This document shows positions 1 to 14,000 of a DNA stretch of 64,000 nucleotides, piece after piece. The translations under genes were made by a program, and so were the position numbers. Below the pieces are notes generated by a model that made no database searches, had not been told where the DNA came from, and saw only the letters and a program-made list of their open reading frames with translations. The stretch covers positions 310,001 to 374,000 of the forward strand of contig CASHSZ010000029.1 in assembly GCA_949358305.1 (NCBI GenBank). Reading direction: 5' to 3'. Within the stretch, counting starts at the first letter, position 1, and the number at the start of each line of letters is the position of its first letter. The stretch is from Strigamia acuminata (Eukaryota > Arthropoda > Chilopoda > Geophilomorpha > Linotaeniidae).

Positions 1-128
1 TTTCTGAACATTCAGAGACATTGGACTTGTGGTGTTTGTGCTAAGTCAACTGTGATGAGATCAAAAGTCTATTCTCCCAAATCATTGGTTGGATGTTTCT
101 AAAACTTACATTGGAGCCTTCTACTAAG

Positions 129-156
129 GTTTAAACACTATTTCTGAACATTCAGA
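129..156. other. Conserved paired-dyad box of the satellite (first clear copy)
   Basis: GTTTAAAC (129-136) is an 8-bp perfect palindrome. After the 6-bp spacer ACTATT comes TCTGAACATTCAGA (143-156), two perfect 6-bp inverted arms around CA. The box occurs in nearly every A and B monomer, although those classes differ strongly over their other half. Class A' alters one base of the second dyad (CATACAGA). Such conserved symmetric blocks in satellites can be protein-binding sites, as the CENP-B box is in alpha satellite. This one is not a CENP-B box, and any function is inference. Confidence 0.7.
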
Positions 157-280
157 GACATTGGTCTTGTGGTGTTTGTGCTAAGTCAACTGTGATGAGA
201 TCAAAAGTCTATTCTCCCAAATCATTAGTTGGATGTTTCTAAAACTTACATTGGAGCCTTCTACTAAGGTTTAAACACTA
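141..280. repeat. Exemplar class A monomer (140 bp)
   Basis: A representative of the commonest unit. In order it has the TCTGAACATTCAGA dyad, GACATTGGTCTTGTGGTG, TGCTAAGTCAACTGTGATG, the pyrimidine-rich CTATTCTCCCAAATCAT, a variable site (TTGG, TAGG, CGGTTGG, CGGTTGA or CGGTTAA types before ATGTTTC), AAAACTTACATTGGAGCC, and CTACTAAGGTTTAAACAC. The variable site after CAAATCAT is the most useful marker of monomer subtype; I used it to trace higher-order units. A subtype with ATGTTATAAAAC instead of ATGTTTCTAAAAC is one base shorter. Confidence 0.95.
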
Positions 281-560
281 TTTCTGAACATTCAGAGACA
301 TTGGTCTTGTGGTGTTTGTGCTAAGTCAACTGTGATGAGATCAAAAGTCTATTCTCCCAAATCATCGGTTAAATGTTTCTAAAACTTACATTGGAGCCTT
401 CTACTAAGGTTTAAACACTATTTCTGAACATTCAGAGACATTGGTCTTGTGGTGTTTGTGCTAAGTCAACTGTGATGAGATCAAAAGTCTATTCTCCCAA
501 ATCATCGGTTGGATGTTTCTAAAACTTACATTGGAGCCTTCTACTAAGGTTTAAACACTA

Positions 561-855
561 TTTCTGAACATTCAGAGACATTGGACTTGTGGTGTTTGTG
601 CTAAGTCAACTGCAATGTGAAATGAGCTCAAATTTTTTTTTTCAAAATTTATTGCTTGGGTGTTGCTAAAACTTAGATTGAAGGCTTCTACTAAGGTTTA
701 AACACTATTTCTGAACATTCAGAGACATTGGTCTTGTGGTGTTTGTGCTAAGTCAACTGCGATGTGAAATGAGCTCAAAATTTTTTTCTTCAAAATTTAA
801 TGCTTGGGTGTTGCTAAAACTTATATTGAAGGCTTCTACTAAGGTTTAAACACTA
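561..855. repeat. Exemplar class B monomer pair (147 + 148 bp)
   Basis: Two adjacent class B monomers start at 561 and 708. They share with class A the block from the end of the monomer through GTGCTAAGTCAACTG, then diverge: GCGATGTGAAATGAGCTC, a T-rich stretch, TTCAAAATTTA, TGCTTGGGTGTTGCTAAAAC and ATTGAAGGC. B monomers commonly occur in pairs. The first partner usually has GGACTTGTGG and TTTATTGCTT; the second usually has GGTCTTGTGG and TTTAATGCTT. Length differences reflect the T run and a C inserted in it (TTTTTTTCTTC). Confidence 0.93.
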
Positions 856-994
856 TTTCTGAACATACAGAGACATTGGACTTGTGGTGTTTGTGCTAAG
901 TAACTGTGATGAGATCAAAAGTCTATTCTCCCAAATCATTGCTTGGATGTTGCTAAAACTTACATTGAAGGCTTCTACTAAGGTTTAAACACTA
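856..994. repeat. Exemplar class A' monomer (139 bp, A/B intermediate)
   Basis: This monomer has the class A centre (GTGATGAGATCAAAAG, CTATTCTCCCAAATCATT) but a class B-like 3' part (GCTTGGATGTTGCTAAAAC, ATTGAAGGC). It also has two private markers, GAACATACAGAG (one mismatch in the dyad) and GCTAAGTAACTG (one C lost). The same 139-bp form recurs after many B pairs, for example at 36131-36269. It most simply arose by recombination or gene conversion between A and B and was then amplified as part of a higher-order unit. Confidence 0.88.
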
Positions 995-1422
995 TTTCTG
1001 AACATTCAGAGACATTGGTCTTGTGGTGTTTATGCTAAGTCAACTGTGATGAGATCAAAAGTCTATTCTCCCAAATCATCAGTTGGATGTTTCTAAAACT
1101 TACATTGGAGCCTTCTACTAAGGTTTAAACACTATTTCTGAACATTCAGAGACATTGGTCTTATGGTGTTTGTGCTAAGTCAACTGTGATGAGATCAAAA
1201 GTCTATTCTCCCAAATCATCGGTTGAATGTTTCTAAAACTTACATTGGAGCCTTCTACTAAGGTTTAAACACTATTTCTGAACATTCAGAGACATTGGTC
1301 TTGTGGTGTTTGTGCTAAGTCAACTGCGATGTGAAATGAGCTCAAAATTTTTTTCTTCAAAATTTAATGCTTGGGTGTTGCTAAAACTTATATTGAAGGC
1401 TTCTACTAAGGTTTAAACACTA

Positions 1423-1561
1423 TTTCTGAACATACAGAGACATTGGACTTGTGGTGTTTGTGCTAAGTAACTGTGATGAGATCAAAAGTCTATTCTCCCA
1501 AATCATCGGTTGGATGTTTCTAAAACTTACATTGTAGCCTTCTACTAAGGTTTAAACACTA
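1423..1561. repeat. Recombinant monomer: A' left half, class A right half
   Basis: The left half has both A' markers (GAACATACAG and GCTAAGTAACTG), but the right half reads CATCGGTTGGATGTTTC and ACATTGTAGCC, a class A subtype. Other A' monomers I followed end in CATTGCTTGG and GTTGC. The switch lies within GTGATGAGATCAAAAG to CAAATCAT, which is identical in both parents. This is direct evidence of a within-monomer crossover or conversion. Confidence 0.8.
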
Positions 1562-4500
1562 TTTCTGAACATTCAGAGACATTGGTCTTGTGGTGTTTGT
1601 GCTAAGTCAACTGTGATGAGATCAAAAGTCTATTCTCCCAAATCATTGGTTGGATGTTTCTAAAACTTACATTGGAGCCTTCTACTAAGGTTTAAACACT
1701 ATTTCTGAACATTCAGAGACATTGGTCTTGTGGTGTTTGTGCTAAGTCAACTGTGATGAGATCAAAAGTCTATTCTCCCAAATCATTAGTTGGATGTTTC
1801 TAAAACTTACATTGGAGCCTTCTACTAAGGTTTAAACACTATTTCTGAACATTCAGAGACATTGGACTTGTGGTGTTTGTGCTAAGTCAACTGCAATGTG
1901 AAATGAGCTCAAATTTTTTTTTTCAAAATTTATTGCTTGGGTGTTGCTAAAACTTAGATTGAAGGCTTCTACTAAGGTTTAAACACTATTTCTGAACATT
2001 CAGAGACATTAATCTTGTGGTGTTTGTGCTAAGTCAACTGCGATGTGAAATGAGCTCAAAATTTTTTTCTTCAAAATTTAATGCTTGGGTGTTGCTAAAA
2101 CTTATATTGAAGGCTTCTACTAAGGTTTAAACACTATTTCTGAACATACAGAGACATTGGACTTGTGGTGTTTGTGCTAAGTAACTGTGATGAGATCAAA
2201 AGTCTATTCTCCCAAATCATTGCTTGGATGTTGCTAAAACTTACATTGAAGGCTTCTACTAAGGTTTAAACACTATTTCTGAACATTCAGAGACATTGGT
2301 CTTGTGGTGTTTATGCTAAGTCAACTGTGATGAGATCAAAAGTCTATTCTCCCAAATCATCAGTTGGATGTTTCTAAAACTTACATTGGAGCCTTCTACT
2401 AAGGTTTAAACACTATTTCTGAACATTCAGAGACATTGGTCTTATGGTGTTTGTGCTAAGTCAACTGTGATGAGATCAAAAGTCTATTCTCCCAAATCAT
2501 CGGTTGAATGTTTCTAAAACTTACATTGGAGCCTTCTACTAAGGTTTAAACACTATTTCTGAACATTCAGAGACATTGGTCTTGTGGTGTTTGTGCTAAG
2601 TCAACTGTGATGAGATCAAAAGTCTTTTCTCCCAAATCATCGGTTGGATGTTTCTAAAACTTACATTGGAGCCTTCTACTAAGGTTTAAACACTATTTCT
2701 GAACATTCAGAGACATTGGTCTTGTGGTGTTTGTGCTAAGTCAACTGTGATGAGATCAAAAGTCTATTCTCCCAAATCATTAGTTGGATGTTTCTAAAAC
2801 TTACATTGGAGCCTTCTACTAAGGTTTAAACACTATTTCTGAACATTCAGAGACATTGGTCTTGTGGTGTTTGTGCTAAGTCAACTGTGATGAGATCAAA
2901 AGTCTATTCTCCCAAATCATCGGTTAAATGTTTCTAAAACTTACATTGGAGCCTTCTACTAAGGTTTAAACACTATTTCTGAACATTCAGAGACATTGGT
3001 CTTGTGGTGTTTGTGCTAAGTCAACTGTGATGAGATCAAAAGTCTATTCTCCCAAATCATCGGTTGGATGTTTCTAAAACTTACATTGGAGCCTTCTACT
3101 AAGGTTTAAACACTATTTCTGAACATTCAGAGACATTGGACTTGTGGTGTTTGTGCTAAGTCAACTGCGATGTGAAATGAGCTCAAAATTTTTTTTTCAA
3201 AATTTATTGCTTGGGTGTTGCTAAAACTTAGATTGAAGGCTTCTACTAAGGTTTAAACACTATTTCTGAACATTCAGAGACATTGGTCTTGTGGTGTTTG
3301 TGCTAAGTCAACTGCGATGTGAAATGAGCTCAAAATTTTTTTCTTCAAAATTTAATGCTTGGGTGTTGCTAAAACTTATATTGAAGGCTTCTACTAAGGT
3401 TTAAACACTATTTCTGAACATACAGAGACATTGGACTTGTGGTGTTTGTGCTAAGTAACTGTGATGAGATCAAAAGTCTATTCTCCCAAATCATTGCTTG
3501 GATGTTGCTAAAACTTACATTGAAGGCTTCTACTAAGGTTTAAACACTATTTCTGAACATTCAGAGACATTGGTCTTGTGGTGTTTATGCTAAGTCAACT
3601 GTGATGAGATCAAAAGTCTATTCTCCCAAATCATCAGTTGGATGTTTCTAAAACTTACATTAGAGCCTTCTACTAAGGTTTAAACACTATTTCTGAACAT
3701 TCAGAGACATTGGTCTTGTGGTGTTTGTGCTAAGTCAACTGTGATGAGATCAAAAGTCTATTCTCCCAAATCATCGGTTGGATGTTTCTAAAACTTACAT
3801 TGGAGCCTTCTACTAAGGTTTAAACACTATTTCTGAACATTCAGAGACATTGGTCTTGTGGTGTTTGTGCTAAGTCAACTGTGATGAGATCAAAAGTCTA
3901 TTCTCCCAAATCATCGGTTGAATGTTTCTAAAACTTACATTGGAGCCTTCTACTAAGGTTTAAACACTATTTCTGAACATTCAGAGACATTGGTCTTGTG
4001 GTGTTTGTGCTAAGTCAACTGTGATGAGATCAAAAGTCTATTCTCCCAAATCATCGGTTGGATGTTTCTAAAACTTACATTGGAGCCTTCTACTAAGGTT
4101 TAAACACTATTTCTGAACATTCAGAGACATTGGACTTGTGGTGTTTGTGCTAAGTCAACTGCGGTGTAAAATGAGCTCAAAATTTTTTTTTCAAAATTTA
4201 TTGCTTAGGTGTTGCTAAAACTTATATTGAAGGCTTCTACTAAGGTTTAAACACTATTTCTAAACATTCAGAGACATTGGTCTTGTAATGTTTGTGCTAA
4301 GTCAACTGCGATGTAAAATGAGCTCAAAATTTTTTTTTCAAAATTTAATGCTTGGGTGTTGCTAAAACTTATATTGAAGGCTTCTACTAAGGTTTAAACA
4401 CTATTTCTGAACATTCAGAGACATTGGAGTTGTGGTGTTTGTGCTAAGTCAACTGTGATGAGATCAAAAGTCTATTCTCCCAAATCATTGGTTGGATGTT

Positions 4501-7500
4501 TCTAAAACTTACATTGGAGCCTTCTACTAAGGTTTAAACACTATTTCTGAACATTCAGAGACATTGGTCTTGTGGTGTTTGTGCTAAGTCAACTGTGATG
4601 AGATCAAAAGTCTATTCTCCCAAATCATTAGTTGGATGTTTCTAAAACTTACATTGGAGCCTTCTACTAAGGTTTAAACACTATTTCTGAACATTCAGAG
4701 ACATTGGTCTTGTGGTGTTTGTGCTAAGTCAACTGTGATGAGATCAAAAGTCTATTCTCCCAAATCATCGGTTAAATGTTTCTAAAACTTACATTGGAGC
4801 CTTCTACTAAGGTTTAAACACTATTTCTGAACATTCAGAGACATTGGTCTTGTGGTGTTTGTGCTAAGTCAACTGTGATGAGATCAAAAGTCTATTCTCC
4901 CAAATCATCGGTTGGATGTTTCTAAAACTTACATTGGAGCCTTCTACTAAGGTTTAAACACTATTTCTGAACATTCAGAGACATTGGACTTGTGGTGTTT
5001 GTGCTAAGTCAACTGCAATGTGAAATGAGCTCAAATTTTTTTTTTCAAAATTTATTGCTTGGGTGTTGCTAAAACTTAGATTGAAGGCTTCTACTAAGGT
5101 TTAAACACTATTTCTGAACATTCAGAGACATTGGTCTTGTGGTGTTTGTGCTAAGTCAACTGCGATGTGAAATGAGCTCAAAATTTTTTTCTTCAAAATT
5201 TAATGCTTGGGTGTTGCTAAAACTTATATTGAAGGCTTCTACTAAGGTTTAAACACTATTTCTGAACATACAGAGACATTGGACTTGTGGTGTTTGTGCT
5301 AAGTAACTGTGATGAGATCAAAAGTCTATTCTCCCAAATCATTGCTTGGATGTTGCTAAAACTTACATTGAAGGCTTCTACTAAGGTTTAAACACTATTT
5401 CTGAACATTCAGAGACATTGGTCTTGTGGTGTTTATGCTAAGTCAACTGTGATGAGATCAAAAGTCTATTCTCCCAAATCATCAGTTGGATGTTTCTAAA
5501 ACTTACATTGGAGCCTTCTACTAAGGTTTAAACACTATTTCTGAACATTCAGAGACATTGGTCTTATGGTGTTTGTGCTAAGTCAACTGTGATGAGATCA
5601 AAAGTCTATTCTCCCAAATCATCGGTTGAATGTTTCTAAAACTTACATTGGAGCCTTCTACTAAGGTTTAAACACTATTTCTGAACATTCAGAGACATTG
5701 GTCTTGTGGTGTTTGTGCTAAGTCAACTGTGATGAGATCAAAAGTCTATTCTCCCAAATCATCGGTTGAATGTTTCTAAAACTTACATTGGAGCCTTCTA
5801 CTAAGGTTTAAACACTATTTCTGAACATTCAGAGACATTGGTCTTGTGGTGTTTGTGCTAAGTCAACTGTGATGAGATCAAAAGTCTATTCTCCCAAATC
5901 ATCGGTTGGATGTTTCTAAAACTTACATTGGAGCCTTCTACTAAGGTTTAAACACTATTTCTGAACATTCAGAGACATTGGACTTGTGGTGTTTGTGCTA
6001 AGTCAACTGCGGTGTAAAATGAGCTCAAAATTTTTTTTTCAAAATTTATTGCTTAGGTGTTGCTAAAACTTTTTATTGAAGGCTTCTACTAAGGTTTAAA
6101 CACTATTTCTGAACATTCAGAGACATTGGTCTTGTGGTGTTTGTGCTAAGTCAACTGCGATGTAAAATGAGCTCAAAATTTTTTTTTCAAAATTTAATGC
6201 TTGGGTGTTGCTAAAACTTATATTGAAGGCTTCTACTAAGGTTTAAACACTATTTCTGAACATTCAGAGACATTGGACTTGTGGTGTTTGTGCTAAGTCA
6301 ACTGTGATGAGATCAAAAGTCTATTCTCCCAAATCATTGGTTGGATGTTTCTAAAACTTACATTGGAGCCTTCTACTAAGGTTTAAACACTATTTCTGAA
6401 CATTCAGAGACATTGGTCTTGTGGTGTTTGTGCTAAGTCAACTGTGATGAGATCAAAAGTCTATTCTCCCAAATTATTGGTTGGATGTTTCTAAAACTTA
6501 CATTGGAGCCTTCTACTAAGGTTTAAACACTATTTCTGAACATTCAGAGACATTGGTCTTGTGGTGTTTGTGCTAAGTCAACTGTGATGAGATCAAAAGT
6601 CTATTCTCCCAAATCATCGGTTGAATGTTTCTAAAACTTACATTGGAGCCTTCTACTAAGGTTTAAACACTATTTCTGAACATTCAGAGACATTGGTCTT
6701 GTGGTGTTTGTGCTAAGTCAACTGTGATGAGATCAAAAGTCTATTCTCCCAAATCATCGGTTAAATGTTTCTAAAACTTACATTGGAGCCTTCTACTAAG
6801 GTTTAAACACTATTTCTGAACATTCAGAGACATTGGTCTTGTGGTGTTTGTGCTAAGTCAACTGTGATGAGATCAAAAGTCTATTCTTCCAAATCATCGG
6901 TTGGATGTTTCTAAAACTTACATTGGAGCCTTCTACTAAGGTTTAAACACTATTTCTGAACATTCAGAGACATTGGTCTTGTGGTGTTTGTGCTAAGTCA
7001 ACTGTGATGAGATCAAAAGTCTATTCTCCCAAATCATTGGTTGGATGTTTCTAAAACTTACATTGGAGCCTTCTACTAAGGTTTAAACACTATTTCTGAA
7101 CATTCAGAGACATTGGTCTTGTGGTGTTTGTGCTAAGTCAACTGTGATGAGATCAAAAGTCTATTCTCCCAAATCATCGGTTGAATGTTTCTAAAACTTA
7201 CATTGGAGCCTTCTACTAAGGTTTAAACACTATTTCTGAACATTCAGAGACATTGGTCTTGTGGTGTTTGTGCTAAGTCAACTGTGATGAGATCAAAAGT
7301 CTATTCTCTCAAATCATCGGTTAAATGTTATAAAACTTACATTGGAGCCTTCTACTAAGGTTTAAACACTATTTCTGAACATTCAGAGACATTGGTCTTG
7401 TGGTGTTTGTGCTAAGTCAACTGTGATGAGATCAAAAGTCTATTCTCCCAAATCATCGGTTGGATGTTTCTAAAACTTACATTGGAGCCTTCTACTAAGG

Positions 7501-10500
7501 TTTAAACACTATTTCTGAACATTCAGAGACATTGGACTTGTGGTGTTTGTGCTAAGTCAACTGCGATGTAAAATGAGCTCAAAATTTTTTTTTCAAAATT
7601 TATTGCTTAGGTGTTGCTAAAACTTATATTGAAGGCTTCTACTAAGGTTTAAACACTATTTCTGAACATTCAGAGACATTGGTCTTGTGGTGTTTGTGCT
7701 AAGTCAACTGCGATGTAAAATGAGCTCAAAATTTTTTTTTCAAAATTTAATGCTTGGGTGTTGCTAAAACTTATATTGAAGGCTTCTACTAAGGTTTAAA
7801 CACTATTTCTGAACATTCAGAGACATTGGACTTGTGGTGTTTGTGCTAAGTCAACTGTGATGAGATCAAAAGTCTATTCTCCCAAATCATTGGTTGGATG
7901 TTTCTAAAACTTACATTGGAGCCTTCTACTAAGGTTTAAACACTATTTCTGAACATTCAGAGACATTGGTCTTGTGGTGTTTGTGCTAAGTCAACTGTGA
8001 TGAGATCAAAAGTCTATTCTCCCAAATCATCGGTTGAATGTTTCTAAAACTTACATTGGAGCCTTCTACTAAGGTTTAAACACTATTTCTGAACATTCAG
8101 AGACATTGGTCTTGTGGTGTTTGTGCTAAGTCAACTGTGATGAGATCAAAAGTCTATTCTCCCAAATCATCGGTTGAATGTTTCTAAAACTTACATTGGA
8201 GCCTTCTACTAAGGTTTAAACACTATTTCTGAACATTCAGAGACATTGGTCTTGTGGTGTTTGTGCTAAGTCAACTGTGATGAGATCAAAAGTCTATTCT
8301 CCCAAATCATCGGTTAAATGTTTCTAAAACTTACATTGGAGCCTTCTACTAAGGTTTAAACACTATTTCTGAACATTCAGAGACATTGGTCTTGTGGTGT
8401 TTGTGCTAAGTCAACTGTGATGAGATCAAAAGTCTATTCTTCCAAATCATCGGTTGGATGTTTCTAAAACTTACATTGGAGCCTTCTACTAAGGTTTAAA
8501 CACTATTTCTGAACATTCAGAGACATTGGTCTTGTGGTGTTTGTGCTAAGTCAACTGTGATGAGATCAAAAGTCTATTCTCCCAAATCATTGGTTGGATG
8601 TTTCTAAAACTTACATTGGAGCCTTCTACTAAGGTTTAAACACTATTTCTGAACATTCAGAGACATTGGTCTTGTGGTGTTTGTGCTAAGTCAACTGTGA
8701 TGAGATCAAAAGTCTATTCTCCCAAATCATCGGTTGAATGTTTCTAAAACTTACATTGGAGCCTTCTACTAAGGTTTAAACACTATTTCTGAACATTCAG
8801 AGACATTGGTCTTGTGGTGTTTGTGCTAAGTCAACTGTGATGAGATCAAAAGTCTATTCTCTCAAATCATCGGTTAAATGTTATAAAACTTACATTGGAG
8901 CCTTCTACTAAGGTTTAAACACTATTTCTGAACATTCAGAGACATTGGTCTTGTGGTGTTTGTGCTAAGTCAACTGTGATGAGATCAAAAGTCTATTCTC
9001 CCAAATCATCGGTTGGATGTTTCTAAAACTTACATTGGAGCTTTCTACTAAGGTTTAAACACTATTTCTGAACATTCAGAGACATTGGTCTTGTGGTGTT
9101 TGTGCTAAGTCAACTGTGATGAGATCAAAAGTCTATTCTCCCAAATCATTGGTTGGATGTTTCTAAAACTTACATTGGAGCCTTCTACTAAGGTTTAAAC
9201 ACTATTTCTGAACATTCAGAGACATTGGTCTTGTGGTGTTTGTGCTAAGTCAACTGTGATGAGATCAAAAGTCTATTCTCCCAAATCATCGGTTGGATGT
9301 TTCTAAAACTTACATTGGAGCCTTCTACTAAGGTTTAAACACTATTTCTGAACATTCAGAGACATTGGACTTGTGGTGTTTGTGCTAAGTCAACTGCGAT
9401 GTAAAATGAGCTCAAAATTTTTTTTTCAAAATTTATTGCTTAGGTGTTGCTAAAACTTATATTGAAGGCTTCTACTAAGGTTTAAACACTATTTCTGAAC
9501 ATTCAGAGACATTGGTCTTGTGGTGTTTGTGCTAAGTCAACTGCGATGTAAAATGAGCTCAAAATTTTTTTTTCAAAATTTAATGCTTGGGTGTTGCTAA
9601 AACTTATATTGAAGGCTTCTACTAAGGTTTAAACACTATTTCTGAACATTCAGAGACATTGGACTTGTGGTGTTTGTGCTAAGTCAACTGTGATGAGATC
9701 AAAAGTCTATTCTCCCAAATCATTGGTTGGATGTTTCTAAAACTTACATTGGAGCCTTCTACTAAGGTTTAAACACTATTTCTGAACATTCAGAGACATT
9801 GGTCTTGTGGTGTTTGTGCTAAGTCAACTGTGATGAGATCAAAAGTCTATTCTCCCAAATCATCGGTTGAATGTTTCTAAAACTTACATTGGAGCCTTCT
9901 ACTAAGGTTTAAACACTATTTCTGAACATTCAGAGACATTGGTCTTGTGGTGTTTGTGCTAAGTCAACTGTGATGAGATCAAAAGTCTATTCTCTCAAAT
10001 CATCGGTTAAATGTTATAAAACTTACATTGGAGCCTTCTACTAAGGTTTAAACACTATTTCTGAACATTCAGAGACATTGGTCTTGTGGTGTTTGTGCTA
10101 AGTCAACTGTGATGAGATCAAAAGTCTATTCTCCCAAATCATCGGTTGGATGTTTCTAAAACTTACATTGGAGCTTTCTACTAAGGTTTAAACACTATTT
10201 CTGAACATTCAGAGACATTGGTCTTGTGGTGTTTGTGCTAAGTCAACTGTGATGAGATCAAAAGTCTATTCTCCCAAATCATTGGTTGGATGTTTCTAAA
10301 ACTTACATTGGAGCCTTCTACTAAGGTTTAAACACTATTTCTGAACATTCAGAGACATTGGTCTTGTGGTGTTTGTGCTAAGTCAACTGTGATGAGATCA
10401 AAAGTCTATTCTCCCAAATCATCGGTTGGATGTTTCTAAAACTTACATTGGAGCCTTCTACTAAGGTTTAAACACTATTTCTGAACATTCAGAGACATTG

Positions 10501-11040
10501 GACTTGTGGTGTTTGTGCTAAGTCAACTGCGATGTAAAATGAGCTCAAAATTTTTTTTTCAAAATTTATTGCTTAGGTGTTGCTAAAACTTATATTGAAG
10601 GCTTCTACTAAGGTTTAAACACTATTTCTGAACATTCAGAGACATTGGTCTTGTGGTGTTTGTGCTAAGTCAACTGCGATGTAAAATGAGCTCAAAATTT
10701 TTTTTTCAAAATTTAATGCTTGGGTGTTGCTAAAACTTATATTGAAGGCTTCTACTAAGGTTTAAACACTATTTCTGAACATTCAGAGACATTGGACTTG
10801 TGGTGTTTGTGCTAAGTCAACTGTGATGAGATCAAAAGTCTATTCTCCCAAATCATTGGTTGGATGTTTCTAAAACTTACATTGGAGCCTTCTACTAAGG
10901 TTTAAACACTATTTCTGAACATTCAGAGACATTGGTCTTGTGGTGTTTGTGCTAAGTCAACTGTGATGAGATCAAAAGTCTATTCTCCCAAATCATTGGT
11001 TGGATGTTTCTAAAACTTACATTGGAGCCTTCTACTAAGG

Positions 11041-14000
11041 TTTAAACACTATTTCTGAACATTCAGAGACATTAATCTTGTGGTGTTTGTGCTAAGTCAA
11101 CTGTGATGAGATCAAAAGTCTATTCTCCCAAATCATTGGTTGGATGTTTCTAAAACTTACATTGGAGCCTTCTACTAAGGTTTAAACACTATTTCTGAAC
11201 ATTCAGAGACATTGGTCTTGTGGTGTTTGTGCTAAGTCAACTGTGATGAGATCAAAAGTCTATTCTCCCAAATCATCGGTTGGATGTTTCTAAAACTTAC
11301 ATTGTAGCCTTCTACTAAGGTTTAAACACTATTTCTGAACATTCAGAGACATTGGTCTTGTGGTGTTTGTGCTAAGTCAACTGTGATGAGATCAAAAGTC
11401 TATTCTCCCAAATCATTGGTTGGATGTTTCTAAAACTTACATTGGAGCCTTCTACTAAGGTTTAAACACTATTTCTGAACATTCAGAGACATTGGTCTTG
11501 TGGTGTTTGTGCTAAGTCAACTGTGATGAGATCAAAAGTCTATTCTCCCAAATCATCGGTTGAATGTTTCTAAAACTTACATTGGAGCCTTCTACTAAGG
11601 TTTAAACACTATTTCTGAACATTCAGAGACATTGGTCTTGTGGTGTTTGTGCTAAGTCAACTGTGATGAGATCAAAAGTCTATTCTCCCAAATCATCGGT
11701 TAAATGTTATAAAACTTACATTGGAGCCTTCTACTAAGGTTTAAACACTATTTCTGAACATTCAGAGACATTGGTCTTGTGGTGTTTGTGCTAAGTCAAC
11801 TGTGATGAGATCAAAAGTCTATTCTCCCAAATCATCGGTTGGATGTTTCTAAAACTTACATTGGAGCCTTCTACTAAGGTTTAAACACTATTTCTGAACA
11901 TTCAGAGACATTGGTCTTGTGGTGTTTGTGCTAAGTCAACTGTGATGAGATCAAAAGTCTATTCTCCCAAATCATTGGTTGGATGTTTCTAAAACTTACA
12001 TTGGAGCCTTCTACTAAGGTTTAAACACTATTTCTGAACATTCAGAGACATTGGTCTTGTGGTGTTTGTGCTAAGTCAACTGTGATGAGATCAAAAGTCT
12101 ATTCTCCCAAATCATCGGTTGAATGTTTCTAAAACTTACATTGGAGCCTTCTACTAAGGTTTAAACACTATTTCTGAACATTCAGAGACATTGGTCTTGT
12201 GGTGTTTGTGCTAAGTCAACTGTGATGAGATCAAAAGTCTATTCTCCCAAATCATCGGTTGAATGTTTCTAAAACTTACATTGGAGCCTTCTACTAAGGT
12301 TTAAACACTATTTCTGAACATTCAGAGACATTGGTCTTGTGGTGTTTGTGCTAAGTCAACTGTGATGAGATCAAAAGTCTATTCTCTCAAATCATCGGTT
12401 AAATGTTATAAAACTTACATTGGAGCCTTCTACTAAGGTTTAAACACTATTTCTGAACATTCAGAGACATTGGTCTTGTGGTGTTTGTGCTAAGTCAACT
12501 GTGATGAGATCAAAAGTCTATTCTCCCAAATCATCGGTTGGATGTTTCTAAAACTTACATTGGAGCTTTCTACTAAGGTTTAAACACTATTTCTGAACAT
12601 TCAGAGACATTGGTCTTGTGGTGTTTGTGCTAAGTCAACTGTGATGAGATCAAAAGTCTATTCTCCCAAATCATTGGTTGGATGTTTCTAAAACTTACAT
12701 TGGAGCCTTCTACTAAGGTTTAAACACTATTTCTGAACATTCAGAGACATTGGTCTTGTGGTGTTTGTGCTAAGTCAACTGTGATGAGATCAAAAGTCTA
12801 TTCTCCCAAATCATCGGTTGGATGTTTCTAAAACTTACATTGGAGCCTTCTACTAAGGTTTAAACACTATTTCTGAACATTCAGAGACATTGGACTTGTG
12901 GTGTTTGTGCTAAGTCAACTGCGATGTAAAATGAGCTCAAAATTTTTTTTTCAAAATTTATTGCTTAGGTGTTGCTAAAACTTATATTGAAGGCTTCTAC
13001 TAAGGTTTAAACACTATTTCTGAACATTCAGAGACATTGGTCTTGTGGTGTTTGTGCTAAGTCAACTGCGATGTAAAATGAGCTCAAAATTTTTTTTTCA
13101 AAATTTAATGCTTGGGTGTTGCTAAAACTTATATTGAAGGCTTCTACTAAGGTTTAAACACTATTTCTGAACATTCAGAGACATTGGACTTGTGGTGTTT
13201 GTGCTAAGTCAACTGTGATGAGATCAAAAGTCTATTCTCCCAAATCATTGGTTGGATGTTTCTAAAACTTACATTGGAGCCCTCTACTAAGGTTTAAACA
13301 CTATTTCTGAACATTCAGAGACATTGGTCTTGTGGTGTTTGTGCTAAGTCAACTGTGATGAGATCAAAAGTCTATTCCCCCAAATCATTGGTTGGATGTT
13401 TCTAAAACTTACATTGGAGCCTTCTACTAAGGTTTAAACACTATTTCTGAACATTCAGAGACATTGGTCTTGTGGTGTTTGTGCTAAGTCAACTGTGATG
13501 AGATCAAAAGTCTATTCTCCCAAATCATTGGTTGGATGTTTCTAAAACTTACATTGGAGCCTTCTACTAAGGTTTAAACACTATTTCTGAACATTCAGAG
13601 ACATTGGTCTTGTGGTGTTTGTGCTAAGTCAACTGTGATGAGATCAAAAGTCTATTCTCCCAAATCATCGGTTGAATGTTTCTAAAACTTACATTGGAGC
13701 CTTCTACTAAGGTTTAAACACTATTTCTGAACATTCAGAGACATTGGTCTTGTGGTGTTTGTGCTAAGTCAACTGTGATGAGATCAAAAGTCTATTCTCC
13801 CAAATCATCGGTTGAATGTTTCTAAAACTTACATTGGAGCCTTCTACTAAGGTTTAAACACTATTTCTGAACATTCAGAGACATTGGTCTTGTGGTGTTT
13901 GTGCTAAGTCAACTGTGATGAGATCAAAAGTCTATTCTCCCAAATCATTGGTTGGATGTTTCTAAAACTTACATTGGAGCCTTCTACTAAGGTTTAAACA

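Noticed and set aside
129-156. CENP-B box in the satellite
   Set aside because: The TTCG...CGGG core of the CENP-B box is absent from the monomers I read; the conserved dyads are a different sequence.
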